In this document: piece after piece, positions 34,881-44,866 of the stretch
Layout of the letters: each line of letters starts with the position of its first letter
Position numbering within the stretch: position 1 is the stretch's first letter
The notes under the pieces: model-generated
The model's database searches: none
What the model was told of the DNA's origin: nothing
Seen by the model: the letters and a program-made list of their open reading frames with translations, nothing else
NCBI RefSeq assembly: GCF_963665245.1
Contig: NZ_OY762267.1
Span: 3,940,001-4,004,000, forward strand
Source: an uncultured Paludibaculum sp.
Lineage (GTDB): Bacteria; Acidobacteriota; Terriglobia; Bryobacterales; Bryobacteraceae
Length of the DNA stretch: 64,000 nt
Direction of reading: 5' to 3'
Made by a program: the position numbers and the translations under genes

Positions 34881-36305
34881 TCAACCTCGCCCCAACAAGC
34901 GTTGATACAAAGCAGAGTACTCGCGGGCCGAGGCGTTCCAAGAGTAGTCTTTCGCCATTCCACGACGCATTCGGGCCGTCCAGGAGTCGCGATTCTCAAA
35001 AGCGCCCAGCGCCGAACGTAACGTGTCGTAGAGCGCGCCTACGGAGTACCAACTGAACTTAAAACCGGTATCTTCCTGAATGGTATCATCCAGCCCGCCG
35101 GTGGCGCGGACCACGGGGACGGTTCCATAGCGCAAACTGTAGATCTGATTGAGTCCACAGGGTTCGTAGAGGCTCGGCATGAGGAAGATGTCCGAGCCGG
35201 CCTCAACGCGGTGGGCGAGGCCATTGTTGAAGCCGGTATAGAGGCCGACACGGTGGGGCAGCCAGCGCTGCCAGTCTTGAAAGATGCGCTCGAAGCGCCG
35301 CTCGCCACTGCCGAGGATAACAAGCTGGATATCGCGTTCGGCCACCAGGTTCGCGATGCCGGCGATGAGGTCAAAGCCTTTCTGCTCAGCAAACCGGGAG
35401 ACGATGCCGATGACGGGGCGGTCAAGGTTGTCAGCCGGGAGCCCGAACTCCTCCAGAAGCGCGCGTTTGCACACCCTCTTCCCGGACAGGTCCTCGCTGG
35501 AGTAGTTGGCGGGCAGATATTTGTCTGTTTCCGGGCTCCATTCGTCATAATCGACGCCATTCAGAATGCCGGACAGGGCCATGGATCGGCCGCGCAGGAC
35601 GCCGTCCAGGCCAAACCCGCCTTCGGGCCGCTGGATCTCGCGGGCGTAGGTGGGGCTGACGGTGGTCACCCAGTCGGCGGTCTGGATTCCGGCTTTCATC
35701 ATGTTGATGTCGCCGAAGTGCTCAAGCTTGTCTGAAGTGAACCAACCCCAGTTGAGTCCCAGATCGGGGAACGAGGGCTTGCCGAAGATGCCCTGATAGC
35801 CCATGTTGTGGATGGTCATCACGGTCTTGACGCCGGCAAAACGTGGATTGGCGTGTTGCTGATCGGCCAGGTAGACCGGCGTGAGCGCAGCCTGCCAGTC
35901 GTGACAGTGCAGGATGTCGCACTCGAAGACGGTTTGGGCGACCCCGATGGCGGCCAGGCAGAGGACCGCAAAGCGCTTATGGTTGTCGGCGTAGTCGCGG
36001 TTGTTGACGTTGTAGATACCTTCGCGGTCAAAGAAATAGGGCGCCTCGACAAAGAAGAACCGTACCCCGTTGTGAACCTGTGTGCGGATATCCACGCGAT
36101 AGGGCGTGGATCCGGCGAAGACCACCATATTGTCGAACGCACTCTCGGTTTCGTGGTAGGGGATCTGCCGATATCGCGGCATGACAACCGCTACCTCGTC
36201 GCCGACAGCCTGAAGGGCGGCTGGAAGGGCTCCGGTGACATCGGCAAGTCCTCCCGTCTTGGCAAAAGGGGTAGCTTCGGGGCTGACCATCAGGACGCGG
36301 CTCAT
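34881..36305 (-). CDS. glgA: Glycogen synthase (ADP-glucose type)
   Basis: About 474 residues, GT5 family, extending alpha-1,4-glucan from ADP-glucose. Landmarks: K16-T-G-G-L near the N-terminus (ADP-glucose binding), 'DILHCHDWQAALTPVYL', 'MTIHNMGYQGIF', 'GIVSRFAEQKGFDL' and 'LMPSLYEPCGLNQIYSLRYG' (the EPCGL block). The ATG at 36305 matches the usual N-terminus; ATGs at 36317 and 36314 are possible. No clear SD is seen. No other glycogen genes are in the window. Confidence 0.96.
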   Translation of the reverse strand: MSRVLMVSPEATPFAKTGGLADVTGALPAALQAVGDEVAVVMPRYRQIPYHETESAFDNMVVFAGSTPYRVDIRTQVHNGVRFFFVEAPYFFDREGIYNVNNRDYADNHKRFAVLCLAAIGVAQTVFECDILHCHDWQAALTPVYLADQQHANPRFAGVKTVMTIHNMGYQGIFGKPSFPDLGLNWGWFTSDKLEHFGDINMMKAGIQTADWVTTVSPTYAREIQRPEGGFGLDGVLRGRSMALSGILNGVDYDEWSPETDKYLPANYSSEDLSGKRVCKRALLEEFGLPADNLDRPVIGIVSRFAEQKGFDLIAGIANLVAERDIQLVILGSGERRFERIFQDWQRWLPHRVGLYTGFNNGLAHRVEAGSDIFLMPSLYEPCGLNQIYSLRYGTVPVVRATGGLDDTIQEDTGFKFSWYSVGALYDTLRSALGAFENRDSWTARMRRGMAKDYSWNASAREYSALYQRLLGRG

Positions 36306-36421
36306 GCCAATCATCATGGCATGTCATCCGGGCCCCGTCAGGCTACGTCTGAAGGGGGCATGAGAATCTGGAAGTTTATTTCCCTCACTTTGAGGCTCAC
36401 AGACAGCGCCAGCCGCCCGGT

Positions 36422-37207
36422 CTAGGCGACGACAACCTCGATACCCAACCGGCGCATGGACTCGAGAAACTCCGGTTGGGCCTTGGCGTCGGTGATCAGC
36501 CGTTGCACCCTATCGACCGTACCGATCCTGTAGACGCTGCGGCGGCCGAGTTTGCTGTGGTCGGCGACGACGGTCGTCTCCCGCGCCGCGCTCATCATGC
36601 ACTCGTTCAGGTGGGCTTCCAGCACGTCGGGCGTCGACGGGCCAGTCTCGAGTTCAAAGCCATCCACGGCGAGAAAGAGCCGGTCGGCGTGCAGTTGAGT
36701 GAGCATCGCTTCAGCTTGCGGACCGACGAAGGAGCACGAGATCTGGCGCAGCAGTCCGCCCACCATGATGAGGGTCATACCGGGGCAATCGGCAAGCTCC
36801 GAGGCGATGTTCAAGGCGTTGGTGATGACAGTGATGCCCTGTACGCGCCTTGCCTTCAGATGCCGCGCGATTTCGAGCGTCGTGGTGCCGTTGTCGAGGA
36901 TGACTGTCTCGTCGCGCCGAACGAGCCGGGCCGCGGCCTGGCCGATGCGGACCTTCTCTTCGTGATGCAGGATGGCCTTCAGACTCACCGGGTAGTCGCG
37001 GGTGGGTTCCTGCGGGCTCACCGCGCCTCCGTGCGAACGCACCAGACTGCCGCTCTCTGCGAGATCATTCAAATCCGTGCGCGCTGTCACGGCGGATACG
37101 CCGAAGCGCCGGACAATCTCCGCGGCCGTCACGCGACCGGCCTCGTTTACCATATCGAGGATCTTGCGGCGCCTCTCTTCGACGAGTAAACGACTTGGCT
37201 TTGCCAT
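36422..37207 (-). CDS. DeoR/GlpR family transcriptional regulator
   Basis: A 261-residue repressor. The N-terminal winged helix-turn-helix occupies about 5-60 ('ERRRKILDMVNEAGRVTAAEIVRRFGVS', 'TARTDLNDLAESGSLVRSHGG'), with a sugar-phosphate-sensing DeoRC domain after it ('ILDNGTTTLEIARHL', 'TVVADHSKLGRRSVYRIGTV'). Starts at 37207 or 37222 are possible. It follows the TonB receptor gene on the same strand and closes the carbohydrate locus, so it is the natural candidate regulator of that locus and of the shared motif at 40964-40979 and 44867-44881. Its effector is likely a phosphorylated sugar, perhaps the product of the PfkB kinase. Confidence 0.92.
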   Translation of the reverse strand: MAKPSRLLVEERRRKILDMVNEAGRVTAAEIVRRFGVSAVTARTDLNDLAESGSLVRSHGGAVSPQEPTRDYPVSLKAILHHEEKVRIGQAAARLVRRDETVILDNGTTTLEIARHLKARRVQGITVITNALNIASELADCPGMTLIMVGGLLRQISCSFVGPQAEAMLTQLHADRLFLAVDGFELETGPSTPDVLEAHLNECMMSAARETTVVADHSKLGRRSVYRIGTVDRVQRLITDAKAQPEFLESMRRLGIEVVVA

Positions 37208-37250
37208 ATCCAAACCGTGCATGCTGGCGAACACAGTGCTTTCCACTGGA

Positions 37251-37284
37251 CGCAGGTGGGCACCCCGAGAGACGCCCACCTGCG
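37251..37284. terminator. 11-bp hairpin after the TonB receptor gene
   Basis: CGCAGGTGGGC (37251-37261) pairs perfectly with GCCCACCTGCG (37274-37284) across a 12-base loop. It lies 17 bp beyond the TonB receptor stop and before the DeoR gene. No T-run follows, so it may act as a processing or stability hairpin rather than a full terminator. Confidence 0.55.
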
Positions 37285-37300
37285 ACCTCCCCGGCGCACC

Positions 37301-40300
37301 CTAGAACGACACTCGCAGGCGGAGGCGAACAGTGCGCCGGCTGTCCACGCCATCCTGCGTATAGCTGGAAATCAGCCGCCCGAAATCGGGGTTGGGCGTG
37401 ACGCTGGCAATCTCCGGTTTCAGAGTGGCTGGGTTCACCTGCATCGAGAAATTGCCGAGGCTGGAGATCTCCATGTTGCCGGGCGAGAGCAGCGGATGAT
37501 TCAGAAGATTCTGAATGTCGGCGCCGAATTCGGCCCTGGCGCGATCGCTAAACCGGAAGATCTTCCTGATGCCGAAGTTCACACCGTAAGTGGACGGCCC
37601 GGTGAGCAGGTTGCGGATGGCAACCTTCGGATTCGAGAAGATGTCCGCGCCCAAGGGCATGAGCCCGAAGGCGCCGGGATCCCAGAGGCGGTCGCCGCTG
37701 CGTACTTCGGGATTCCCCGTCACCAGGGGCCGAAAGGCCGTACCGCTGAAGCCGCCCGTGGCGTCGATCGATCCGGACGCCAGGTTGCCCGGCACCACCG
37801 GGTCGCAGTTGTCGCAGAGCCAGTAAGGTGTGAAGCCCGTACCCGACTTGGCGAAGGCCTGCCAGGAAAGCTGCCACCCGCCGGCAATCCAGTCGAGCGC
37901 CCTGGGAATCTGCGAGCCATAGGTCCGGCCGCGGCCGAAGGGCGTCTCAAACACGCCGTAGGTGACCAGGCGGTGTCGGGACGTAAAGGCGTCCATGCCG
38001 TAGTCCGAGGACGCGTCGAACTGGTTGTACGGCGTACCGCCGAGGCTCGAATTTCCAGAGTCTGGCGCGGTCGACTTCTGATCGAGAGCCGTGTAACTGA
38101 CGTTGAACGTGAAGCCCGAGGTGAAACGGCGGTTCACCTCCACCTGGAAGGCGTGGCTGCGGCCATGACCGAAGTTCTGGAAGGCGGTCAGGTAGTCACT
38201 CAGGCCGGGGAACGGCATGCGGGCCTTATCGGCGGCCGAGTAATCGCAATCGCCATCGTCGGGAGAACAGGCGGTGACGCCGTCGCCAGTGGTGGTACCG
38301 AAAGGCGTGTCGCTTGGCTGGATCATGCTGTAGTCCACACCGGAGATGAGGCGCTGCATCAGGGTACCCAGATAGGAGACGCGGATGCCCGTATCCCAAC
38401 CCAGGTCGCGTTCGAGGGTGACGTTGTATTGGTGGATACGCGGTTGCCGGAGATTGAAGGGCACCCAGTTGCCGGAGATCAGCCCGCTCAGCGCGGTTTG
38501 CGTGCCGCCGGACATGGGCGTCGGCCAGCCCGACAGGGGCGTGGTCCCCGAGTTCTTGACCAGACTGGTCTGGAAGGAGTTCGTGGCGAGGGGATCCCGA
38601 ATGCCTTGCGCCGCGGAGGTGGGGTAGAACAAGCCGTAGCCGCCTCGCAGCACCATGCTATTGGCGAAGCGCCAAGCCAAGCCTACGCGTGGAGCGAAGT
38701 TCAGTCTGTCGGTCTGTACCAACGACCGCGGCACACCGATGCTGTCGGCCGTGACAGTGCCGTATGTCGCGAAGCGCGGATCGATGTACTGCAGAGTCGA
38801 CTGCGAGGGCACAACGAAAACGCCCTTGTTGCCATTGGGATTCTTCCCGCCCGGGTCGAAGTTCACCAGCAAGTCGTTATTTTCGGTAAAGGGCGTGACG
38901 ATCTCATAGCGCAGGCCGATATTGAGAGTCAGGCGGGGATGGATGCGGAAGTCGTCCTGGACGAAGAAGCCCATCTCCCAGTTGTGGACGTCCATGGGCG
39001 GGCGGAAAAGGGTGACATAGCGCACGGTATCGGCCGGCATGCCCATCAGGAATCGCGCCAGCGGGCTGGTGCCTGCTCCGGAGTAAGTGAGGGCGCCGCG
39101 TGGATTGCCGCGGCCGCTGGTGAAGCCGTCCAGAGCCTGATTGCGCACGAAGTCGGCGCCGGCTCGCACCGTATGCTTCCCTTTGTTCCAGTTGAGCGTG
39201 TCGCCGAATGTCAGCAGGTTCTGGTCGAGTGGGCGGTAGGTATTGCGCCCACCATTACCAAACGAGGCATAGGTAGAGCTGTACGTAACGGCCGGATGAC
39301 CGTAGGTGTCGAGCGTCTCGGGCGTGATGACGGCGCCATACGCATTGATGTCCGCATCGCTCATCCCGATGTTCTGGAGAAACTGCCGCATGGTCTGGTT
39401 GCTGTGCCGGAGGTTGGGCACCCGGTTGAAGCCGGCACGCACTTCGTTCACCACTGTGTCGCCAAAGAGGTGCACCTCCGATAGCGACAGTGTCTGGTTG
39501 CTCTGCGAGTTCTGCGTCAGGCCGAGCGGCGTGTACGGGCTGACCACCGCTGAGTTCGCCTGCTCCTGCGACTGCGCGTTGTAGACGCCGTAAATGCGGT
39601 CTCTCGCGTTGAAGTCGTGATCGACGCGAATGGTACCCAGGTTACGGTCGAGCGTGCCGGGGATGTTGGTATAGAAGGCGGCGAGGCGGCCGTTTGCCGC
39701 ATTGATGGGCGCCGACGTACTGGTGGCCGGGAAATAGGTCTGGATCATCTTCGCCACCACTGGGTTCAGCAGCCGCGAGGGGATGGTGATGAACTGCTGA
39801 CCCAACCCGCCCACCGTGTTCTGCGCAATCTCGGCCGCCGTCAGACTGATGCTGGCGGGGACCGCCGGCTTGGCCGAGTCGTTGACCCTGGAGAAGTCTC
39901 CGGCCAGCAGCGAGGCGTGCGGCAGATTCGACGAGTAGATATTCACCGGGCTATGGAAGATGCGTTTCTCATAGGCGGCGAAGAAGAACGTATTCTTCAG
40001 CTTGGGTACCGGTCCCCCGAACGATCCGCCGAATTCATTGAGGTTGAAGTACGGAGTCGGATACGACGACTGGACAGAGGTGGGCGAGAATGAGGCCTTG
40101 CCGAGCTTGTCGGTAAGGGTCCAGGCAGCCAGCGCGGAGTTCTTGTTGTCGGCGAACAAGGACCCGTGATAGGTGGCCTCACCGCGCTTGGTCGAGACGC
40201 GGATATTCGCGATGCCGGCATACTCAGCGCTAAACGAATTTGACATCACGGTCAGCTCGCCAATGGATTCCAGCGACGGCTGGCTAGAGGTCGGCTGCCC

Positions 40301-40903
40301 GAAGATGCCGCCATTCGACCGCTGGCCGTCGAGGGAGAAACTGGCGCCATAGCTCTGCGCGCCGAGGAACTTGAACCCGCCGGAGTCAGCGCTCTGGGTG
40401 ATATTGGGGCTCAGGTAGAGGAACGAGGTGTAGTCCCGGCTGTCGCGTGGTAGTTCCTTGAGCTGAGCATTCGTGAGAGAGCCGCTGACGGTTGGAGAAT
40501 CGGTCTGGATCAGGGACACCTGCTCACGCACCACAATCGCGTCGGAGGTGCGCCCCACTTCCAGGCGGCCGTCGGCACGGGCCGGCTCACCCGTGCGCAC
40601 GACCACGCCAGTGAGTTCCAGCGTATTGAATCCCTTGGCCTCGATCAGGACTTTGTAGCTTCCTGATTTGAGACCATTGGCTTCGAATTCCCCAACACCG
40701 TTGGTCTTCACCACGCGGGTGATGTTCGTACCGAGGTCAGTGATGGTTACAGTCGCTTCGGGAATCGCCGCTCCGGATGCGTCGACCACGTTGCCGCGAA
40801 TCGACCCGAGATCGGTTCCCTGGGCCTGGAGACGGGCTGGCGCCGTGGCCAGAACAACCAGCAGTCCCAGGAGAAGTATCCACGTCCGAACTAGTCTGTT
40901 CAT
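37301..40903 (-). CDS. TonB-dependent receptor with carboxypeptidase-regulatory-like domain
   Basis: A 1200-residue outer-membrane receptor. It has a signal peptide at about 1-28, a carboxypeptidase-regulatory-like beta-sandwich at about 32-115 ('IRGNVVDASGAAIPEATVTI'), a plug domain near 120-235, and a long beta-barrel ending in '...RLRVSF' with the terminal aromatic residue expected for barrel assembly. Acidobacteria carry many such receptors for oligosaccharides and other large substrates. GGGAG precedes the ATG. It sits in a locus with a BNR exoprotein, a TIM-barrel protein, a PfkB kinase and a DeoR repressor, which suggests uptake of a sugar. Confidence 0.94.
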   Translation of the reverse strand: MNRLVRTWILLLGLLVVLATAPARLQAQGTDLGSIRGNVVDASGAAIPEATVTITDLGTNITRVVKTNGVGEFEANGLKSGSYKVLIEAKGFNTLELTGVVVRTGEPARADGRLEVGRTSDAIVVREQVSLIQTDSPTVSGSLTNAQLKELPRDSRDYTSFLYLSPNITQSADSGGFKFLGAQSYGASFSLDGQRSNGGIFGQPTSSQPSLESIGELTVMSNSFSAEYAGIANIRVSTKRGEATYHGSLFADNKNSALAAWTLTDKLGKASFSPTSVQSSYPTPYFNLNEFGGSFGGPVPKLKNTFFFAAYEKRIFHSPVNIYSSNLPHASLLAGDFSRVNDSAKPAVPASISLTAAEIAQNTVGGLGQQFITIPSRLLNPVVAKMIQTYFPATSTSAPINAANGRLAAFYTNIPGTLDRNLGTIRVDHDFNARDRIYGVYNAQSQEQANSAVVSPYTPLGLTQNSQSNQTLSLSEVHLFGDTVVNEVRAGFNRVPNLRHSNQTMRQFLQNIGMSDADINAYGAVITPETLDTYGHPAVTYSSTYASFGNGGRNTYRPLDQNLLTFGDTLNWNKGKHTVRAGADFVRNQALDGFTSGRGNPRGALTYSGAGTSPLARFLMGMPADTVRYVTLFRPPMDVHNWEMGFFVQDDFRIHPRLTLNIGLRYEIVTPFTENNDLLVNFDPGGKNPNGNKGVFVVPSQSTLQYIDPRFATYGTVTADSIGVPRSLVQTDRLNFAPRVGLAWRFANSMVLRGGYGLFYPTSAAQGIRDPLATNSFQTSLVKNSGTTPLSGWPTPMSGGTQTALSGLISGNWVPFNLRQPRIHQYNVTLERDLGWDTGIRVSYLGTLMQRLISGVDYSMIQPSDTPFGTTTGDGVTACSPDDGDCDYSAADKARMPFPGLSDYLTAFQNFGHGRSHAFQVEVNRRFTSGFTFNVSYTALDQKSTAPDSGNSSLGGTPYNQFDASSDYGMDAFTSRHRLVTYGVFETPFGRGRTYGSQIPRALDWIAGGWQLSWQAFAKSGTGFTPYWLCDNCDPVVPGNLASGSIDATGGFSGTAFRPLVTGNPEVRSGDRLWDPGAFGLMPLGADIFSNPKVAIRNLLTGPSTYGVNFGIRKIFRFSDRARAEFGADIQNLLNHPLLSPGNMEISSLGNFSMQVNPATLKPEIASVTPNPDFGRLISSYTQDGVDSRRTVRLRLRVSF

Positions 40904-40963
40904 AAGTTAACTCCCAATGGGTTCGCAAGACGTAAGCGAAGATCAAAGAGAACCTAACATGAG

Positions 40964-40979
40964 CAGAAAACGAAAGCAA
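40964..40979 (-). promoter_or_regulatory. Putative DeoR-type operator upstream of the TonB receptor
   Basis: The minus strand reads TTGCTTTCGTTTTCTG. The same string without the central G occurs upstream of the BNR gene (44867-44881). TTTCGTTTT-like direct repeats are typical of DeoR-family operators such as AgaR sites, and a DeoR-family gene is next to the receptor gene. The regulatory role is inferred. Confidence 0.4.
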
Positions 40980-40996
40980 TAGTAAACATACGAAGT

Positions 40997-42550
40997 TTAA
41001 ATGCCCTTACGCCAGTTAGGATCCGAAGCTCGCCTGATGGTGATTTCCAGGGAGCCGTCAGCCGCCAGTGGCTGCTCGCACGCCCAACGGACCGGTCGCC
41101 GCATTCCGGCCTTGCCTTCCAGGTCCGCCGAAAGGAATACGGTCTTGCCTTCGAATTCACTGGGCACCGGGAAGGCCGCCTGCCGGATTCGTCCTCCGTG
41201 CGGATGGCCCGCATCCAGCGATCCGGCGGCGATCACCCGTCCGCTGGCGTCCTTCAACGTCACCACCAGGACGCCAGGTACTCCGGCGACGCCGTCGTTG
41301 GCGAAGGCCACCACCAACTCGTGGGCGCCATAGCGCTTGCGCTGCCAGATCCACGATGGACGCACGCGGTAGCCCAGCCGCTGGCGTAGTTTTGCGAAGC
41401 CTCGCGGGAAGCGGCGCTCATAGGCGGCGAGGTTGGCCGACTCCGTCCACAGCGACCAGTAGTTCGAGCCAAGGTCGAGCGTGTGCAGCATATAGTGCTC
41501 CAGCATGTTCACGCCCGCCGGATCCCGCGGCAGATACCCCGGTTTCGCAATGTCGTACTGGCGGAAGTAGCCGTCCTCCAGGATCGAGGCCAGCCAGGGA
41601 GGGCGGTTTGCCAGGGCCTCGATCTGCTCTGGCTCCTCGACCATGATGCTGTCGGAGCGCAGCCACGCGCCGGAGCGTACGCACATGTCAACCACCTCGC
41701 GATTGCCCGTGTTGCTGATGTCGGGTTGGGAGTTCACCGCCAGTTGCGCGCGGCGGAAGGCGTCAATCTGCAGGCGCGTGAGCTCCACCATCGTGCGCTC
41801 GGCGGTGGCGTAATCCGGGAACGGGTTGGGCATGCCGCCGGTGTGCCCCTCACCCCACAAACCGTACTGCATCAGGTCCATCCATTCCACCAGCGGATTA
41901 CCGTCGAACTCGGCCGCCAGCAGCTCCACCAGGCCACGGAAGGCCTTGAGGAATTCGGGATGATCGTACCGGGGCTCGCGAAACTTGAAATCGCCGTAGC
42001 CTTTTATTGACCCGATCTCGACCACGGGCACCTTTGCCTGCACGAAGTCCGGCAGAGCCAGGTACTTCGGCTGACCCACTGTGTTCGACACCATCACGCG
42101 GAACGCCACGCGTTTGTTGTGGCGCCTGGCGGCATCAAGAGTCAGCCGCCACACCGGATGGAGGTCCAGGCGGCCCGCCTGCTTCTGAACATCGCGCCAG
42201 TCGCAGCGGATGTAGAGCACGTCAACGAACGGCAGACTCGCCATCCGCTCCACGTGCTGTTCGAGCGTCTCGTGTCCGGCGCGTGCCGCCAGTGACGGCC
42301 CGGACTCCTCCCACGTGTAGCCGACCAAGCCAAGCCCGAAGTTAGGGACCGGCCCTTCCGCCGCCGTCGTGCCGGCAAGAGTGTACCACCCATCGTCCTG
42401 CTCGATGCCGAACGGACCTTGGTTCAGGCGGTTGGCCGACTGCGGCGCCGGGCCGAAGTCATAGCCGCTCCAAAGGTGGGTGGGTACATCGGCCGCCGCC
42501 GGCAGCGCCGATAACGCGGCCGCTGCCTTAATGAGGTCTCGCCTGCGCAT
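40997..42550 (-). CDS. TIM-barrel sugar-associated protein (DUF4832-like), Tat-leader
   Basis: A 517-residue protein beginning MRRRDLIKAAAALSALPAAA, a twin-arginine-like leader. The ATG at 42550 has AGGAG five bases upstream and overlaps the preceding gene by 23 bp. The middle looks like a glycosidase-type barrel ('DVLYIRCDWRDVQKQAG', 'WMDLMQYGLWGEGHTGG'). The C-terminal part resembles DUF4832 domains ('VPGVLVVTLKDASGRVI', 'GHPHGGRIRQAAF'). The second stretch carries E and D residues at positions where barrels keep catalytic acids, but I cannot assign the pair. Probably a glycoside-acting enzyme; the substrate is unknown. Confidence 0.75.
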   Translation of the reverse strand: MRRRDLIKAAAALSALPAAADVPTHLWSGYDFGPAPQSANRLNQGPFGIEQDDGWYTLAGTTAAEGPVPNFGLGLVGYTWEESGPSLAARAGHETLEQHVERMASLPFVDVLYIRCDWRDVQKQAGRLDLHPVWRLTLDAARRHNKRVAFRVMVSNTVGQPKYLALPDFVQAKVPVVEIGSIKGYGDFKFREPRYDHPEFLKAFRGLVELLAAEFDGNPLVEWMDLMQYGLWGEGHTGGMPNPFPDYATAERTMVELTRLQIDAFRRAQLAVNSQPDISNTGNREVVDMCVRSGAWLRSDSIMVEEPEQIEALANRPPWLASILEDGYFRQYDIAKPGYLPRDPAGVNMLEHYMLHTLDLGSNYWSLWTESANLAAYERRFPRGFAKLRQRLGYRVRPSWIWQRKRYGAHELVVAFANDGVAGVPGVLVVTLKDASGRVIAAGSLDAGHPHGGRIRQAAFPVPSEFEGKTVFLSADLEGKAGMRRPVRWACEQPLAADGSLEITIRRASDPNWRKGI

Positions 42551-44849
42551 GAGGTCTCCTGACTGTGTTGTCGACTGGAAGAATAGACGGAACAATGTCG
42601 CCGAGTGCCTGCTCGTCGCCGGCGGCCGGTCCGTACCAGACGCTGCCGCCGAAGGTCGTCACATAGACCATTCCAGGGTGCACAGGATCCGGAATCACAC
42701 GGTGACCCCATTTGAAGTTGTAGCCGGGGATACGCATCCACGTCTCGCCACGGTCTGTGGACCTCCATGCCGTGGATTCAAAGCCTCCAGCGTAGAGGAT
42801 CGACGTATTGGCTGGGTCAATGGTGACATCGTAGACGTGCGCGTCCCGGCCCAGTACGTGCCGCCAGTGGTGGCCGCCGTCCGTGGTCACAAAGACGCCG
42901 CCACCGGAGTCTTGCTCCACTCCTTTGCGGCCCCAGGCGGCCAGATACAGGCGAGCCGGATCGGCGGGGTCGATCGACAGGCCGTTCGGCCCGTTCACAC
43001 CCTCCGGCAAAGGGACGCGCGCCCAGCTCTCCGCGCCGTCCGTTGACCGGTACAGCGCCCCATCCATGCTGCCGCCGATGGAGCCGTTCTCGCTGCGGCG
43101 GGCCAGAATCACGTACAACGTGCCGGCCGAGTCCTGGGTCAGACGCCAGGCGAAAGGCTCCGGACCGGGCAGTCCCTTGTTCTTGAGCGACCACGACGCG
43201 CCGCCGTCACTCGACTTGTAGACACCACGGCCGAAACCGGCTACGTAGAGCACTCGCGCATCCTTCGGACTGCGGCGGTCGAGCAGCACGTGCGTGGCGG
43301 CCGTCTCACTCATGCCAGTGTTCTGCACCACCCACGTTGCCCCGCCGTCATCACTGCGGCAGATGCCGCCTTGGAACGATGCGGGCGGAGTCCGCCGCCA
43401 CATCTTGGGGCGCGGCAGATCGTGAGTGCCGCTCATCACCGCCCAAAGCCGGCCCTTGACGTCGGGATCGAACTCCACCCAGTAGGTCGTATTCCTCCAG
43501 GCCTGCGGCACGCCGCGGCCCACCCCGCTGCGCCAGGTGGCCCCGCCGTCGTCGCTACGCATCAGGCCGATGTCGGTATAGGAAATGAGTTGGTGACGCC
43601 CATCAAACGGATCGAAGTGAATGCCATAGCTGGTGGTCACATCGAGACCACGCGTCGTATGGCCTGATCCCGTGGTCTTCTTCGAATAGACGGCCACCCA
43701 GTTCTTGCCGCCGTCCGTGGTCTTCAACGTCCGGCCCAGGTCGGTGGCATAGCATAGCTTCGGGTCGTTGGGCGAAACGCCGATCTCCAGCGGGTGCTCG
43801 CCCCAGTCCGGCCCGAACAATGCGCTGATCCAGCCGCCTTGATCGACGTTCGCGGCGGGCTCTGACGATTCCGCCCAAGGGTACGTCCAGGTGGCGCCGG
43901 AGTCTCTCGTGACCGCCACCCCGAAATAGCTCCGGCCGTTCCTCCGCAAGCCACTGTAGGAGACATAGGCCGTCTCGGAATGCCACAGCGAGGTCGCCAC
44001 CGCACGCGGTTTCACCGACGGCAGCACAGCCCGCCAGCTGGCTCCGCCGTCGGCGGAGTGGTAGGCGGCCGAGGCCGTTGTAGCGTAGATGCACAGCTTC
44101 CCGCCGTCTGTCGTGAATCCGCCGGAGAGGCTGACGACCGGTCCGCCGGGCACCGCGCCGCCCTCGCTCCAGACGCCGCCTGCTCGCACGGCGACTGTTG
44201 AGGAGCCGGCCACATACAGTGTCCGCTGCCCGCGCGGCGAACGCGGATCGACATAAATGGCTCGCGCGGCCGAACTCAGATTGCCGGCCGCAGTCCAGGT
44301 GCGGCCCCAGTCGGTGGAGATGCGTAACACCGACTGTTGCTTCGATCGGACGGCAATGTAGAGCGTTTTGGAATCCGCCGGATCGATGGCAAGGGCTGTG
44401 ATTGTCTCGTCCAGACCCGAAACCCGCAGCACCGTTTCATCCGCGTGGTCGCCCACCAGTGCGATGCCGCGCACGTCCGCGGGCTCCGGGAAGATCATCT
44501 GCCAGCTCAGCCCTCCGTCGGTGCTGCGCATGAGACCCAGCCCGTAAGCATACATCGTGTTTCGCTGCGACGGATCGAATACGAACAGAGTGGTGCGGTC
44601 GCGCAGATTGAACATACGCCAGGTGGTCCCGGCATCCGTGGTTAGGTACGAGCCGGTCATGTCGCAGGCGACAAACACAATATTCGGATCGTGAGGACTT
44701 ACCGTGGGCAGGAACATCGCACCACCGCCTCCGGGCCCGATGATGCGCCATTTGCCATGACCCGGCGTGGCGGCTATGGCTACGGCGAGGGTCCAAAAGA
44801 GGGCAAGGACAATGCGAGGGACGGGATGCACGGATCCTCCAGCTTTCAT
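42528..44849 (-). CDS. Asp-box (BNR) repeat beta-propeller exoprotein
   Basis: A 773-residue exported protein with a leader after MKAGGSVHPVPR. Many Asp-box motifs (S-x-D-x-G-x-T/S-W) are visible: 'STDGGLSWQM', 'SDDGGATWRSG', 'SSDGGASWSLKN' and 'STDRGETWMRI'. The long twin-propeller layout resembles the VPS10/sortilin-like and GH74-type (xyloglucanase) architectures, so it may be an endo-glucanase-like enzyme; catalytic aspartates could not be assigned. The ATG at 44849 has no clear SD. It is translationally linked to the TIM-barrel gene and belongs to the carbohydrate locus. Confidence 0.85.
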   Translation of the reverse strand: MKAGGSVHPVPRIVLALFWTLAVAIAATPGHGKWRIIGPGGGGAMFLPTVSPHDPNIVFVACDMTGSYLTTDAGTTWRMFNLRDRTTLFVFDPSQRNTMYAYGLGLMRSTDGGLSWQMIFPEPADVRGIALVGDHADETVLRVSGLDETITALAIDPADSKTLYIAVRSKQQSVLRISTDWGRTWTAAGNLSSAARAIYVDPRSPRGQRTLYVAGSSTVAVRAGGVWSEGGAVPGGPVVSLSGGFTTDGGKLCIYATTASAAYHSADGGASWRAVLPSVKPRAVATSLWHSETAYVSYSGLRRNGRSYFGVAVTRDSGATWTYPWAESSEPAANVDQGGWISALFGPDWGEHPLEIGVSPNDPKLCYATDLGRTLKTTDGGKNWVAVYSKKTTGSGHTTRGLDVTTSYGIHFDPFDGRHQLISYTDIGLMRSDDGGATWRSGVGRGVPQAWRNTTYWVEFDPDVKGRLWAVMSGTHDLPRPKMWRRTPPASFQGGICRSDDGGATWVVQNTGMSETAATHVLLDRRSPKDARVLYVAGFGRGVYKSSDGGASWSLKNKGLPGPEPFAWRLTQDSAGTLYVILARRSENGSIGGSMDGALYRSTDGAESWARVPLPEGVNGPNGLSIDPADPARLYLAAWGRKGVEQDSGGGVFVTTDGGHHWRHVLGRDAHVYDVTIDPANTSILYAGGFESTAWRSTDRGETWMRIPGYNFKWGHRVIPDPVHPGMVYVTTFGGSVWYGPAAGDEQALGDIVPSILPVDNTVRRPHAQARPH

Positions 44850-44866
44850 TACTCGGTAGTTTCTAT

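Noticed and set aside
37217..39484. 755-codon open frame opposite the TonB receptor gene
   Set aside because: No recognisable motif, and it lies entirely inside a well-supported receptor gene; antisense shadow of GC-rich DNA.
42528..44849. Sialidase call for the Asp-box protein
   Set aside because: Asp boxes alone are shared by many propellers; the sialidase arginine triad and FRIP motif were not found.
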